This document shows positions 7,515 through 15,211 of a stretch of 64,000 nt of DNA, piece by piece. The stretch covers positions 248,001 through 312,000 of the forward strand of contig NZ_VFOS01000001.1 of the NCBI RefSeq assembly GCF_006716265.1, in the 5' to 3' direction. The stretch comes from Rarobacter faecitabidus (GTDB lineage: Bacteria > Actinomycetota > Actinomycetes > Actinomycetales > Cellulomonadaceae). The notes below the pieces were generated by a model. It saw only the letters and a program-made list of their open reading frames with translations. It had not been told where the DNA came from and did no database searches. A program made the position numbers and the translations under genes. How positions within the stretch are numbered: position 1 is the first letter of the stretch; each line of letters starts with the position of its first letter.

Positions 7515-8308
7515 TCGCCTCAGTCCGCATGGAGATCGCCAAGTTCTTCTCGACGCGCATGTGGTGGGTGCTGCTCGCCTCGATGGCGGCCTACATGGTA
7601 TTCCTGTCCGGGGTCATGGCCTATAGCTTCGTCACCGACACCACGGGCGAGCTCGGGGCGCTCACCGACATCCAGATCGTCAAGACGGTCTACACGATCG
7701 CCGTCTCGCTGGGCTACGTGTTCCCGGTGCTCGTCGGCGCGCTTGCCGTCACCGCCGAGTTCCGGCACAAGACGATCGTTCCCACGCTGCTGTTCTACCC
7801 GAGCAGAGGGCGATTCGCGGCGAGCAAGCTCGTCGCCGCGATCCCGATGGGCGTCATCTTCGGCGTATGCGGAATCCTCGCGGGGGTTGCCGCGGGCGCT
7901 GGCGTGCTGGAGATCCTCGGCCACGATTCGATGCTCGGCTCCGGCGAGGTATGGCGGTCGATCTCCCTGGGCGTACTGGCGCTGACGATCTGGACGGTCG
8001 TGGGCGTGGGACTCGGCCTGACGCTCACGAACCAGGCCGTCGTGGTCGTGGTCGTGCTGGCCTTCACTCAATTCGTCGAGCCCATCCTGCGCATAGCCCT
8101 GCCCGCAGCAATGCCGCGAGCGGGCGGAGACATCGCCGCCTACCTGCCGGGCGCTGCGGGCGAGGCGCTCACCCAGGGCAGTGTGTACAACGCCATCTCC
8201 GGCGGGGGACTACTGCCCTGGTGGGCCGGGGCGCTCGTCCTGACCGGCTACGGCGTCGCGCTCGCCGCCATCGGCCGAGCCACCACCCTGCGGAAGGACA
8301 TCGCGTGA
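7511..8308 (+). CDS. ABC-2 type transporter permease
   Basis: The 265-residue protein has six predicted membrane segments. It shows the typical start M-E-I-A-K-F-F-S-T-R-M-W-W-V-L-L and the motif A-V-T-A-E-F-R-H-K-T-I-V-P-T-L-L of ABC-2 permeases partnering BcrA-like ATPases. GTG 7511 overlaps the stop of the ATPase gene, and its own stop overlaps the GTG of the YibE/F gene, so the three should be made together. The substrate is not evident. Confidence 0.88.
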   Translation: MIASVRMEIAKFFSTRMWWVLLASMAAYMVFLSGVMAYSFVTDTTGELGALTDIQIVKTVYTIAVSLGYVFPVLVGALAVTAEFRHKTIVPTLLFYPSRGRFAASKLVAAIPMGVIFGVCGILAGVAAGAGVLEILGHDSMLGSGEVWRSISLGVLALTIWTVVGVGLGLTLTNQAVVVVVVLAFTQFVEPILRIALPAAMPRAGGDIAAYLPGAAGEALTQGSVYNAISGGGLLPWWAGALVLTGYGVALAAIGRATTLRKDIA

Positions 8309-9723
8309 GCGCCGCTCACGCGCACGCTCACGCCGCATCGACGGGACGCGGATCGATCCGCATCATCCTGGCGGTCCTCATCCCCGTCGTCCTGGCGACC
8401 GTGGTGGGGATGGCCGCCCTGTGGCCCGACTCCGACAAGCTACCGGACCCACTGCCGGTCACCGATCCGAACGCAACCATCCTGCACGCCGAGATCGTCG
8501 GCGTGGATCCCGTCGAGGACGCCGTCATCACCATCCGCGTGACCGGGATTCCGAACGAGGCCAGAGCGCGGCTCACCGCCAACGGCGATCCGATCCCAGA
8601 GGTGGGAGACGAAGCGACCGTCCACCTGCCATACGAGGAAGTCGCCGCCGGGGTCAAGGTGGGGGCCCAGATCCGTGTCGTCTATCTGCCCTATGCCATC
8701 GGGGTGGACGACGGCTCAGGCGAGGATGCCAGTCCTTACATCTTCATGGACTACGAGCGCAGCGCCCCCATCCTCGCTCTCGCGATCCTCTACGCGGTCC
8801 TCGTGTTCCTGGTCGCCCGCTGGCGGGGCGTATCCGCCTTCGTCGGCCTGCTGCTCTCGGTGGGAGTGCTCGGATACTTCACGATCCCGGCGCTGTTGGC
8901 GGGCGGACCCCCGATGCCGATCGCTCTGGTCAGCGCCGTGGCCATCATGTTCGTCTCGCTGTACGTCGCGCACGGCGTATCGGTGAGGACCTCGACCGCC
9001 CTGCTCGGCACCATCGCCGGGTTGTCGCTCACCACCGGCATTGCGATGTGGGCGACGAACGCCGCACAACTGTCCGGCATGACGTCGGAGGAGGCGATCT
9101 CCCTGCCGCTGTACGTGCCGAACCTCGACCTGCGCGGACTGGTCATGTGCGGCATCGTGCTCGCGGGGCTCGGCGTGCTCAACGATGTCACCGTGACCCA
9201 GGCCTCGGCCGTGTGGGAGATGCGCGAACTGGCCCCGCACGCGAGCCGCCTCACCATCATGCGCGGCGCCCTGCGAGTGGGCCGCGACCACATCGCCTCC
9301 ACGGTCTACACGATCGTGTTCGCGTACCTCGGCGCCTCGCTGCCACTATTCATGCTGATTCTGATGCAGCAGCAGGCGATCGGCACGGCACTGACATCCG
9401 GTGCGGTGGCCGAGGAGGTGGTGCGCACGCTCGTCAGCTCCATCGGGCTGGTGCTCGCCATCCCTATCACGACCGCGATTGCCGCCGCCATGGCGCCCGG
9501 CGCGCGGGACGACGGTACGCCGGGCGAGATTGAGCGCGGCCGTCACGCGCCTACGGCCGAGGAGACCGGCTCCCAAGCTCCGTCGCGATTCCCCCGGCAC
9601 GCTATCCACGATGCAGCGGTGTCCGCGGACTACTTGGACGAGCCGGAGGAGGCCTCGCCTTCGCCCGGGTCGTCGGACGATTCGGACTCCTCAGGCCCGT
9701 CTTCGCCCTCGCCTGCTTCCTGA
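8305..9723 (+). CDS. YibE/F family membrane protein
   Basis: From GTG 8305 (overlapping the permease stop) the protein has 472 residues: one N-terminal membrane anchor (about 16-38), an extracytoplasmic beta-rich domain with an S1/OB-like look (about 55-150), then a block of seven or so membrane helices. Conserved stretches of the YibE/F family include G-V-L-N-D-V-T-V-T-Q-A-S-A-V and the R-V-G-R-D-H-I-A-S-T-V segment. Family function is unproven. A long hydrophilic acidic tail (last ~60 residues, rich in Ser, Pro, Asp, Glu) follows the last helix. The last 94 bp overlap the 3' end of the convergent PLDc_N gene. Confidence 0.87.
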   Translation: MSAAHAHAHAASTGRGSIRIILAVLIPVVLATVVGMAALWPDSDKLPDPLPVTDPNATILHAEIVGVDPVEDAVITIRVTGIPNEARARLTANGDPIPEVGDEATVHLPYEEVAAGVKVGAQIRVVYLPYAIGVDDGSGEDASPYIFMDYERSAPILALAILYAVLVFLVARWRGVSAFVGLLLSVGVLGYFTIPALLAGGPPMPIALVSAVAIMFVSLYVAHGVSVRTSTALLGTIAGLSLTTGIAMWATNAAQLSGMTSEEAISLPLYVPNLDLRGLVMCGIVLAGLGVLNDVTVTQASAVWEMRELAPHASRLTIMRGALRVGRDHIASTVYTIVFAYLGASLPLFMLILMQQQAIGTALTSGAVAEEVVRTLVSSIGLVLAIPITTAIAAAMAPGARDDGTPGEIERGRHAPTAEETGSQAPSRFPRHAIHDAAVSADYLDEPEEASPSPGSSDDSDSSGPSSPSPAS

Positions 9724-9983
9724 CCATAGGTTGCCCGACGCGTTCGATTCTCCAGGAATCGAAGGAAATCTGGGTCGTCGTCGGGGGCAATCGGGGCCGG
9801 CCGCTTGGCGTTGCGACTGACGATCAGCCACAGGATGGGGCCCATGAGCGGCAGGAGGATGATCAACACCATCCAGAGCCAGCGGGGCGCGCCGACGAGC
9901 CGGTAGCGCGGGCTTGAGTAGCAATCGGCAGCCGCAAACACGGTCAGTCCGATCGCGGCGAGAGTCAGCAGGGCGCGGGGCAT
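9630..9983 (-). CDS. small membrane protein with PLD-nuclease N-terminal (PLDc_N) domain
   Basis: This 117-residue protein has two membrane helices (about 5-20 and 36-56) with the P-R-W-L-W-M-V-L-I-I-L-L-P-L-M-G-P-I-L-W-L segment typical of PLDc_N domains, which occur alone in many actinobacteria with no known activity. The C-terminal ~45 residues are acidic and serine-rich. It is convergent with the YibE/F gene and the two overlap for 94 bp, so the disordered tails of both proteins are encoded on opposite strands of the same DNA. It is divergent from the DUF4229 gene, 40 bp away. Confidence 0.8.
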   Translation of the reverse strand: MPRALLTLAAIGLTVFAAADCYSSPRYRLVGAPRWLWMVLIILLPLMGPILWLIVSRNAKRPAPIAPDDDPDFLRFLENRTRRATYGQEAGEGEDGPEESESSDDPGEGEASSGSSK

Positions 9984-10023
9984 CTTCCTAGCGTAGTGCG
10001 CCAGAGCCGTTACCCTGGAATGC

Positions 10024-10377
10024 GTGCCCTTCGTCTTGTACTCCGCCTACCGGATCGCGCTGGTTTTCATCTCGGTCATCGTCCTGTATCAGTTCGGGAT
10101 GCGAGGCTGGCTGCTGTGGGTGTGGGCCGTCGTGCTCGCTCTCTTGATCTCGTACGCGGTCCTGGGCCGGCCGCGCGAGCAGGCCTCTCAGTATCTGGCA
10201 CAGCGTCGCCAGCGGAGAAAGGCTGGGCACCGCTTCAGCGAGAAGGACGAGTCCTACTTCGCGGAGGAGGACGAGGCCATCGAGCGTTCCGCCACCATCG
10301 AGTTGGCGAAGCAGGACGTGCCGACCAAGGACGCGGCCGAAGGACTAGGCGGCGAGGAGCAGGCCGAGGCTGAATAG
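10024..10377 (+). CDS. DUF4229 small membrane protein
   Basis: The 117-residue protein starts at GTG 10024. It has two membrane helices (about 8-24 and 29-48) followed by a charged cytosolic region including the segment A-Q-R-R-Q-R-R-K-A. Layout and genomic place next to menA match the DUF4229 proteins of actinobacteria, whose function is unknown. Its last 33 bp overlap the 3' end of menA on the opposite strand. Confidence 0.75.
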   Translation: MPFVLYSAYRIALVFISVIVLYQFGMRGWLLWVWAVVLALLISYAVLGRPREQASQYLAQRRQRRKAGHRFSEKDESYFAEEDEAIERSATIELAKQDVPTKDAAEGLGGEEQAEAE

Positions 10378-11223
10378 GGCGGCGTAGGCGAGTTCGTAGA
10401 TGCCGGTCCCCCCCAGCACCAGGATGAGCGCGCGGCCCCACGCACCCGCCATTACCGGGATCGACAAGACAACCGCGGGAGCGAGCAGCACCAGGCTGAT
10501 GAGCGACCATCCGGACGTGAGTGGGGCCGCGGCCACGGCGATGAGTAGCGGTAGCCACAGCATCGCCACGAACGCCCTGCGGGCGCGGCGCTCGCCCAGC
10601 CGCACAGCAAGCGTGCGCTTCCCGGCGGTGAAGTCCGTGGCGATGTCGCGAATATTGTTAACCATCAGGAGTGCACAAGCCAATAGGCCGATGGCGACGG
10701 CCCCGAGCACGCCCGCAAATGAGACTGCGTGGACCTGGGTATACATCGTCCCGAGCACGGCGACGAGCCCGAAGAACACGAACACCCCCACTTCACCGAG
10801 CCCGCGATAGCCGTAGGGATTGCGGCCTCCCGTGTAGTACCACGCTGCGAGCACCGCAGCGACGCCGACCGCGAGCAACCACCAGATCCCGCTGACCGTG
10901 ATGAGCGCCAGGCCGAACAGCGCGCCCAGACCCAGCCAGGCGAACGCCATGAACTTGACCGAACGGGCGCTCGTCGCGCCCGACGCGACCAGGCGGGTGG
11001 GCCCCACCCGATCCAGGTCCGTTCCGCGCACCCCATCGGAGTAGTCGTTGGCGAAGTTCACGCCGATCTGCAGGCTCAGTGCGACTCCGAGCGCCAGGAG
11101 CGCCGCGCCGAGGTGGGCCTCACTATGGAACTCGGCGGCGGCTGTGCCCACCAGCACCGGTGCCGCGGCGGCGGGCAGCGTGCGCGGCCGGGCGCCGCTA
11201 AGCCATTCGGATGCGGTGGCCAT
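10345..11223 (-). CDS. menA: 1,4-dihydroxy-2-naphthoate polyprenyltransferase
   Basis: The 292-residue integral membrane UbiA-family enzyme attaches the polyprenyl chain to 1,4-dihydroxy-2-naphthoate in menaquinone synthesis. The first prenyl-diphosphate/Mg2+ motif is N-F-A-N-D60-Y-S-D63 with G-V-R-G-T-D after it; the second is N-N-I-R-D-I-A-T-D. ATG 11221-11223 has AGGAGGG upstream (plus-strand 11227-11233). The open frame extends further, but the extension lacks family resemblance. menE lies 38 bp upstream on the same strand, so they probably form an operon. Quinone made here would feed the respiratory chain whose cytochromes are matured by the ccs genes. Confidence 0.92.
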   Translation of the reverse strand: MATASEWLSGARPRTLPAAAAPVLVGTAAAEFHSEAHLGAALLALGVALSLQIGVNFANDYSDGVRGTDLDRVGPTRLVASGATSARSVKFMAFAWLGLGALFGLALITVSGIWWLLAVGVAAVLAAWYYTGGRNPYGYRGLGEVGVFVFFGLVAVLGTMYTQVHAVSFAGVLGAVAIGLLACALLMVNNIRDIATDFTAGKRTLAVRLGERRARRAFVAMLWLPLLIAVAAAPLTSGWSLISLVLLAPAVVLSIPVMAGAWGRALILVLGGTGIYELAYAALFSLGLLLAA

Positions 11224-11261
11224 GAGCCCTCCTGATAATGGTCGTCGCGTACGTTGGAGTG

Positions 11262-12410
11262 TCAGCCTTGCGGTGCCGCTTGGAGTAGCGTCGCGAGCGC
11301 GGCCTGGTCGACCTTGCCGAGGTCGCCACGGGGCAGGGATGCGACCGTGAAAACCTCTGCTGGGGCCGCCGCTCGGCCCAACTCCCGGGCTATGGCGGTG
11401 CGCAGAGCGAGAACCCTCTCGGTGGACCATCGTACTGGCGACGTCGGAACGTCCTCGCCAGCGGTCGGGGTGACGGCGGCCACGACGCGCTCGCCCCACT
11501 CCCGGTCCGGCAAGCCGAGCACGTGAACCTCGTATCCGGGCGCCCCGTCCCCGAGCGCCTCACTCTTGGGAGCCAGCGCGCACCGGACCGCCGCCGCGAT
11601 CGCCTCCGGGTCGACCTTCACCCCGCCGGTGTTGATGATACGGTCCGCGCGGCCGGTGACGCGCAACAGGCCGTGGTCGATGAAGCCGAGGTCGTTCGTC
11701 ACCCACCAGCCGTCAGCGGTCAGGTGCTGGTTGGTGGCGGCCTCGTCGAGGTTGCCCTCGGCATCGAGATAGCCATCGGCCAGGACCGGCCCTCGGACCC
11801 GGATTCTGCCAGCGGGGTCGATCGAAAGCTCGACTCCGTCGAGCGCCCGCCCGTCGTAGACGCAGCCGCCGCAGGTCTCCGTCATCCCGTAGGTCGTCAC
11901 GGCATTCACTCCGGCCAGGCGTGCCTCGGTCAGGAGTTCCGGGTCCGTTGCCGCCCCGCCGACGAGCACCGCGTCGAAGCGCGCGAGCGCTGCGGTTCCC
12001 TCGTCGTGCGCAAGGAGTCGGGTCAGTTGCGTAGGGACGATCGAGGTGTACCGGCGCCCCGGGCCGAGTTCGCGGGCGGTGTTGGCGAAGGCCTGCGGCG
12101 CGAACCCATCGTCCAACGGCTGGGTCACGACATTCGTGCCCGCCAGTACCGCTCGGATCAGCACCTGAATGCCGGCGATATGACTTGTCGGCAGGCACAA
12201 CAGCCAGTTCCCCGGCCCGCCCAGGCGCCTGTGGGTTGCGGCGGCGGATGCCTGCAGTGCCACGCGTGAGAGCCGAACGCGCCGCGACCCGCCTGACGAA
12301 CCCGAGGTACCGACCACGAGGTGATCGACTTCGCCGGCAACTAGGGCACGGACTTCCGACTCGACGGGTTGTGCGCCGGAGGTAGCTGCGGACGGTCGGG
12401 AGTGGGGCAC
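11262..12410 (-). CDS. menE: o-succinylbenzoate-CoA ligase (AMP-binding enzyme)
   Basis: The AMP-forming acyl-CoA ligase has the phosphate loop T35-S-G-S-S-G40, then P-T-S-H-I-A-G, Y-G-M-T-E-T-C-G-G (adenine-binding) and G-R-A-D-R-I-I-N-T-G-G hinge motifs, and a C-terminal G-K-V-D lysine segment. I chose GTG 12408-12410 (382 residues). It places the loop about where it lies in M. tuberculosis MenE as I recall it, and the upstream open frame (to GTG 12497) is encoded by a long inverted repeat with no family resemblance. No clear ribosome site is visible for either start. Neighbouring menA supports the menaquinone role over other acyl-CoA ligases. Confidence 0.87.
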   Translation of the reverse strand: MPHSRPSAATSGAQPVESEVRALVAGEVDHLVVGTSGSSGGSRRVRLSRVALQASAAATHRRLGGPGNWLLCLPTSHIAGIQVLIRAVLAGTNVVTQPLDDGFAPQAFANTARELGPGRRYTSIVPTQLTRLLAHDEGTAALARFDAVLVGGAATDPELLTEARLAGVNAVTTYGMTETCGGCVYDGRALDGVELSIDPAGRIRVRGPVLADGYLDAEGNLDEAATNQHLTADGWWVTNDLGFIDHGLLRVTGRADRIINTGGVKVDPEAIAAAVRCALAPKSEALGDGAPGYEVHVLGLPDREWGERVVAAVTPTAGEDVPTSPVRWSTERVLALRTAIARELGRAAAPAEVFTVASLPRGDLGKVDQAALATLLQAAPQG

Positions 12411-12432
12411 CAGATCATCGTAGGACAAACGT

Positions 12433-12500
12433 CGTGTGCGGGTTCCCGGTTCGCGTGCGCCCGCCGCAGTCCCCGCAGTCGAACCGCAAACCCGCACACG
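12433..12500. terminator. long interrupted stem-loop between menE and the deacetylase remnant
   Basis: A 12-bp stem (12433-12444 with 12489-12500) is followed, after a 2-nt internal loop, by a 7-bp stem (12447-12453 with 12480-12486) around a 26-nt GC-rich loop. It lies just behind the stop of the deacetylase remnant and just before menE, both on the minus strand. It would fit a terminator for the former or a leader structure for the latter. Confidence 0.6.
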
Positions 12501-12524
12501 ATGAGGGGCTGGCGAAGTCGCAAC

Positions 12525-13043
12525 TCAGCCACGCATCAAGCAGCACCGAGCAACTCCGAGACGGTGACCAGATCCAGCCCGCTTTCGCTGATCGGTCGCC
12601 TGGGCCAGAGTCATCCGTCCCATGTCGGAATGGTCCCAGGTGTGGATGCCGATCTCGTGCGTGCCGACCGCGTCAGCGAGTATCTGCCAGTTCTGCTCCA
12701 GGCTGTTCCCTTGAACGAAGAAGGTTGCGTTAGCGTCGGCTGCGCTGAGCGCGTCGAGTACCCGCGGCGTCCAATCGCCTGCGGGAACGTCATCGAACGT
12801 CAATGCCACCTTCGCGACGTCGGGTCCGCCCCATACGACCGAGATTTGGTTGTGGCGAGGCGGTGTCACTCGCCCCGCGTGGATGGTCGCCGCGTAACTG
12901 TTGTAGAAGTCCAGGTGCCCCCGTGACGCGAGTGCCGCAACCTCGGTTTCCCCTGCTGCTCCTGCGGCGAAGCCAGCCACGGCTGCGCTGCTCAAGGCAA
13001 GGAACCCTCTTCGGCTTACTCGTATCACTGTGCTCCCTAACAT
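12525..13043 (-). pseudogene. polysaccharide deacetylase (NodB-like) remnant with internal deletion
   Basis: The frame opens with a twin-arginine export signal (S-R-R-G-F-L-A-L), then T-F-D84-D85-V-P and H134-x-x-x-H138, the metal-binding residues of carbohydrate esterase family 4. After A-Q-A-T-D-Q (about residue 152) the similarity stops. In the +1 frame the next bases encode the usual NodB C-terminus S-E-S-G-L-D-L-V-T-V-S-E-L-L, ending at a stop at 12536-12538. So roughly 100 residues, including the R-P-P-Y/W and second histidine motifs, are missing at a junction near 12586-12590 and the remainder is out of frame. An intact gene would remove acetyl groups from an extracellular glycan; this one probably cannot. 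Confidence 0.85.
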
Positions 13044-13434
13044 TCCTAGCAGTCAGTCCTGCTGTCGCCTGCACCTGATGCGCGCGGGGAAGATCTGACT
13101 GCCACCGTATAGACGCCCCGCGGTGTCGATTTCCGAGGACGAGGCGAAAGCCGGTGCGGCGTCATGATGTGCCTCACAGACAAGGGCGCAAGAATCATCC
13201 TGACGTGGCTCAACCCTCTGAGAAGGCTCTACCAGTTCTGCCGGGTCGTCCACGACCCCGCTTCTTCAAAGCCGCGATCTCACATCCTGCCTCGGCTTCC
13301 GCGTCGCGATGGAATCGCAGCATTCCCATCTCTCATCCATTTGGCGTGTCCTCGGGCGCGGCTCACCACCTAAGCCTAGGCCGAGCCCTAGGCTGTAACG
13401 TGGTCGGCGAACATTGGCTTGAGGGAGAACTAAC
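13044..13434. other. gene-free stretch upstream of the DUF3048 lipoprotein gene
   Basis: Between the divergent starts of the deacetylase remnant and the DUF3048 gene I see no convincing coding region; the only small frame (13053-13253, minus) lacks a ribosome site and any family resemblance. The part nearest the lipoprotein gene contains the inverted repeat listed separately. Confidence 0.5.
13373..13394 (+). promoter_or_regulatory. 8-bp inverted repeat upstream of the DUF3048 gene
   Basis: AGCCTAGG (13373-13380) and CCTAGGCT (13387-13394) are exact complements separated by 6 bp, about 40 bp before the GTG start at 13435. Position and symmetry suggest an operator or an upstream promoter element. 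CTAG is rare in many bacteria, and two copies so close are notable. Confidence 0.5.
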
Positions 13435-14502
13435 GTGGATCGGCGCCACTTCAATACTGCGAAACTCACTGCCGCGGCAACCGGACTGACGGCCTGCGCC
13501 GCGCTCCTGCTGGCCGGTTGCGGTAAGCCCGCAACCCCCGAACCGGTGTCGGTGAGCGTCCTGCCACCCGCCGTCGCGACTCGCGTCCCGGCGCCTGAGC
13601 CGGTCAGGGAACTCGTCTGGCCGCTCACGGGCGTTCCCACGGACAAGGTGGCGAAGCGTCCTGCGCTGTCGATCAAGATCGAGAACTCGCCATCGGCACG
13701 CCCGCAGATCGGCATCGATCAAGCGGACATCGTGTACGAGGAGGTCGTCGAGGGCGGCATCACTCGCTTCATCGCGGTCTTCCAGTCCAAGAACCCGAAG
13801 CAGGTCGCGCCTGTGCGCTCGGTGCGGCCCATGGACGCGAATATCGTGGCGCCTCTCGGCGGTCTGCTCGCGTACTCGGGCGGTCAGCGCGCCTTCCTCG
13901 GCCTGGCGCCGGCAGCGGGACTGCAGGTGATCAGCATGGACCGGGGCGACGCCGGATTCTCCCGCATGCCAGGGCGTGCCGCCCCCCACAACGTGCTCGG
14001 CGACACGACCGCGTTCTGGAAGCAGGCCAAGGGCGATCACAAGAAGCTGCCGGATCCGGCCTTCGAGTACGCCTCCAGTGCGGAGGAGTCGACGGCTGCC
14101 ACCGCGGGCAGTCCCATTGACGAACTCTCGGTGCAGATGTCCCAGGGCTTCAATCCGCGCTGGAAGTGGGACGAGGGCAAGTTCCTCCGCTCCGAGGGGT
14201 CGACCCCCGCGACAGTGGCGGACGGCACGCGCCTGAGCGCCGCCAACGTGGTGGTGCTCAAGGTGAAGCTCGAGACCACCAAGTACCGCGATCCCGCCGG
14301 CACGGCGGTGCCGGAGACCATCGTCATCGGCTCCGGTAAGGGACTCGTCATCAGCGCGGGCAAGGCGATCGAGGTCGAGTGGAAGAAGAAGGACACCGCC
14401 TCACCGGTCATCCTGACAGCCAACGGCGAGGACGTGGAGCTCGCACCCGGAAACACCTGGGTGGAACTGATGCCGAACTCGCAGTCGTGGTCCAAGAACT
14501 GA
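13435..14502 (+). CDS. DUF3048 domain lipoprotein (YerB-like)
   Basis: The 355-residue protein begins at GTG 13435 behind GAGGGAG. A lipoprotein signal ends in L-L-L-A-G-C29, followed by a Pro-rich linker. The two-part YerB/DUF3048 body shows K-I-E-N-S-P-S-A-R-P-Q-I-G-I-D-Q-A-D, Y-E-E-V-V-E-G-G-I-T-R-F, P-V-R-S-V-R-P-M-D, and a C-terminal beta-rich half ending in G-N-T-W-V-E-L-M-P. It should be anchored on the outer membrane face. The biochemical role of the family is unknown. It is probably transcribed alone, with a small hairpin following the stop. Confidence 0.88.
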   Translation: MDRRHFNTAKLTAAATGLTACAALLLAGCGKPATPEPVSVSVLPPAVATRVPAPEPVRELVWPLTGVPTDKVAKRPALSIKIENSPSARPQIGIDQADIVYEEVVEGGITRFIAVFQSKNPKQVAPVRSVRPMDANIVAPLGGLLAYSGGQRAFLGLAPAAGLQVISMDRGDAGFSRMPGRAAPHNVLGDTTAFWKQAKGDHKKLPDPAFEYASSAEESTAATAGSPIDELSVQMSQGFNPRWKWDEGKFLRSEGSTPATVADGTRLSAANVVVLKVKLETTKYRDPAGTAVPETIVIGSGKGLVISAGKAIEVEWKKKDTASPVILTANGEDVELAPGNTWVELMPNSQSWSKN

Positions 14503-14507
14503 CTCCC

Positions 14508-14525
14508 GCGCGTGAACTGACGCGC
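14508..14525 (+). terminator. short GC hairpin after the DUF3048 gene
   Basis: GCGCGT (14508-14513) pairs with ACGCGC (14520-14525) across a 6-nt loop directly after the stop. There is no U-tract and the stem is short, so this is a weak terminator candidate. Confidence 0.35.
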
Positions 14526-14550
14526 GCAAGCCGATGATTATCGCCGGGGC

Positions 14551-15039
14551 ATGAACGACGCGAGCGAGCAGTTCCGCGACGTTTCGAATCGACTCGCCAA
14601 GGGCGTCGCGGTCGTTACCGCGCGCCATCGCGGGCTGGACGTGGCCCGCACGGTGACCGACGTCATCGCCGTGTCCTGGGATCCACCGACCGTGCTCGTC
14701 TCCTTGTATTCCCTCGGTCGAATGGCCGAAGCCGTCGAGGACGCCGATTCCTGGGCCCTCAGCTTCCTCTCGGCGTCCCAGCGGGGCATCGCGCAGTGGC
14801 TTTCTGAACCCGGCACGCCGCTGATCGGCCTGCTCGATTCGGTACCGCACCACCGGCGCGCTCCGGAAGGCCCCGCGCTGATCGACGGGGCACTCGCCTG
14901 GGTGGTCGCTCGCACCTCGGATTCATTCGAGGTGGCGACTCACGTCCTCACCGCCGGGGCCGTCACCTGGATGGGAGCCAACGCGGAGGCCGGCGCTGAG
15001 CCCCTGATCCGGCAATTCGGCCAGTACATCCAGAGTTAA
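14551..15039 (+). CDS. flavin reductase-like FMN-binding protein
   Basis: The 162-residue protein has the split-barrel flavin reductase pattern: an N-terminal L-A-K-G-V-A-V-V-T-A strand, then V-T-D-V-I-A-V-S-W-D-P-P-T-V-L-V-S-L. A N-V-L-type segment is replaced here by W-A-L-S-F-L-S-A-S-Q. It is cytosolic and would bind FMN or reduce flavin with NAD(P)H. The first residues after ATG 14551 already match the family, but no good ribosome site is visible. No neighbouring monooxygenase is present, so a partner enzyme is not indicated. Confidence 0.82.
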   Translation: MNDASEQFRDVSNRLAKGVAVVTARHRGLDVARTVTDVIAVSWDPPTVLVSLYSLGRMAEAVEDADSWALSFLSASQRGIAQWLSEPGTPLIGLLDSVPHHRRAPEGPALIDGALAWVVARTSDSFEVATHVLTAGAVTWMGANAEAGAEPLIRQFGQYIQS

Positions 15040-15211
15040 CCCGCGGACGCGGCGGTCCCGCACCGGTCCTGTTCGGGGCGTAGCGGGAGGTTCGGCTGCG
15101 GAATTCGCGCGCACGCGGCCTCGGTCCGTCCGAACTCGTCCCGCCAGCCCGACCGGAAACCAGCCTCGCTCGATCCGTGGCGCATCCCTGGCGAAGGCGC
15201 CAGTGGCCCCG

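Noticed and set aside
12411-12497. Longer menE start at GTG 12497
   Set aside because: The added residues are encoded by a strong inverted repeat and have no family resemblance.
13053-13253. 66-residue minus frame upstream of the DUF3048 gene
   Set aside because: No ribosome site, no similarity, and lies where promoter elements are expected.
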